This document shows, one piece after another, positions 5,291 to 5,762 of a stretch of DNA of 5,762 nt. The notes under the pieces are model-generated. The model worked only from the letters and a program-made list of their open reading frames with translations. It did not search any database and was not told where the DNA came from. The DNA comes from Verrucomicrobiales bacterium (GTDB lineage: Bacteria > Verrucomicrobiota > Verrucomicrobiia > Limisphaerales > UBA1100), in NCBI GenBank assembly GCA_003517285.1, contig DPAW01000177.1, positions 1 through 5,762 of the forward strand, read 5' to 3'. The first letter of the stretch is position 1. Each line of letters opens with the position of its first letter. The translations under genes and the position numbers were made by a program.

Positions 5291-5511
5291 ATCCTTCGGA
5301 GTTGATCTTCGCGTTTTTGCTCGTGCTTTTTGCGGGTTGGGCGGCGGTGGCCTATTATACGCGCCGGCCGGAATCAGATTTCACGCCGGAATCCAGCGGC
5401 GATCAGGTGTTCCGGTGTGAGGAATGCGACTATGTTTACACCGATGACGCGGATGTGGAGCGGTCGTTGTGTCCGGAATGCGGGCGCATGAATAATTCCG
5501 TGCAGTTTTAA
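5287..5511 (+). CDS. Small membrane-anchored zinc-ribbon protein
   Basis: A 74-aa protein I cannot name. It has one hydrophobic segment at about 5-24, a short polar linker, and a zinc ribbon with C44-x2-C47 and C62-x2-C65 (CEEC and CPEC), 14 residues between the pairs, followed by GRMNNSVQF. The four cysteines should bind one zinc ion; a positive-rich TRR after the helix suggests, by the positive-inside rule, that the ribbon faces the cytoplasm. The ATG at 5287 overlaps the stop of the TonB-like gene, with AAGGAG at 5270-5275 as a plausible but distant ribosome-binding site. An ATG at 5236 in the same frame would add 17 residues inside the previous gene and is not preferred. Role unknown; close coupling suggests that it works with, or is made alongside, the ExbB/ExbD/TonB-like proteins. 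Its TAA shares TTAA with guaB. Confidence 0.8.
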   Translation: MNPSELIFAFLLVLFAGWAAVAYYTRRPESDFTPESSGDQVFRCEECDYVYTDDADVERSLCPECGRMNNSVQF

Positions 5512-5762
5512 GCCTGGGTCGCTTTGACCTCGATGACGTCGTGGGGTTTGCTCTCGTGCAGACTAGCGGGGCTGAGGCGAATGTAGCGGGCTTGGCTCCG
5601 GAGCGCTTCCAGGTTGGCTGCGCCCAGATATCCCATGCCGCTTTGGATTCCGCCGGCGAGTTGCTGGACGGTTTGATCGACTGAACCGGAAACTTCCTTG
5701 AGCGCCTCTACACCCTCGGCGGTGGCCTTGCGGGTGGTGTCCTTGTTGGAATGCCCGTAGCG
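5508..5762 (-). CDS. guaB: IMP dehydrogenase, C-terminal fragment (N-terminus outside the window)
   Basis: The last 84 codons of a gene read from beyond the window. GuaB oxidises IMP to XMP with NAD+, the committed step to GMP. The fragment opens with RYGHSNKD, where R-Y matches the catalytic Arg-Tyr dyad of the mobile flap, then [55 protein letters not shown], the familiar GG(L/I)xSGMGYxG and HPHDV-type ending. The segment after EGVE (ALKEVSGS) differs from the GRVPYKG of many GuaB proteins. A GMP reductase or GuaB paralogue is less likely given the R-Y dyad and EGVE. The catalytic cysteine and the CBS domains cannot be seen. Its TAA is the reverse strand of the stop of the zinc-ribbon gene. 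Confidence 0.9.
   Translation of the reverse strand, partial: RYGHSNKDTTRKATAEGVEALKEVSGSVDQTVQQLAGGIQSGMGYLGAANLEALRSQARYIRLSPASLHESKPHDVIEVKATQA

Noticed and set aside
1..5762. CRISPR array, tRNA, rRNA, insertion sequence or phage attachment site
   Set aside because: No spaced direct repeats, no structural RNA signature and no transposase or integrase coding sequence; nearly all bases are accounted for by protein genes.

Overview
The window is dense bacterial protein-coding sequence with almost no intergenic DNA, nine complete genes, and the end of a tenth. Moderately GC-rich codon use, frequent 4-base ATGA overlaps, several starts without a recognisable Shine-Dalgarno, and the style of the dimeric dUTPase, HPRT, IMP dehydrogenase and ExbD-like proteins suggest a member of the Verrucomicrobiota or the wider PVC group. 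That placement is pattern recognition, not a phylogeny.

Layout: (1) 1-159 is a leader with a perfect 12-bp palindrome and possibly the first codons of a divergent gene. (2) 160-1760, + strand: a PurU-like ACT/formyltransferase and an exonuclease III-family AP endonuclease, joined by a one-base overlap. (3) 1757-3343, - strand: an operon read dUTPase -> hpt -> moaD -> moaE, with ATGA junctions at hpt/moaD and moaD/moaE. (4) 3344-3450 is the only divergent spacer inside the window. (5) 3451-5511, + strand: an ExbB-like, ExbD-like, TonB-like and small membrane zinc-ribbon cassette, every junction an ATGA overlap. (6) 5508-5762, - strand: the C-terminal part of IMP dehydrogenase (guaB), cut by the window edge. 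Both convergent junctions are as tight as possible: the two stop codons share one palindrome (CTAG at 1757-1760, TTAA at 5508-5511).

Most genes are housekeeping and cluster around nucleotides and one-carbon metabolism: formyl-THF hydrolysis, HPRT salvage to IMP, IMP to XMP by GuaB, dUTP removal, AP-site repair, and molybdopterin synthase, whose cofactor derives from GTP. The most unusual unit is the ExbB/ExbD/TonB-like cassette. The fold-level signatures are clear, but residues considered essential for proton-driven work in the E. coli system are missing from all three partners: the two channel threonines of ExbB are Ala and Leu, the membrane aspartate of ExbD is Gly, and the TonB transmembrane segment has no histidine. 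The matched losses, together with a fused-in-operon zinc-ribbon membrane protein, point to a divergent or repurposed complex rather than an ordinary TonB energiser.
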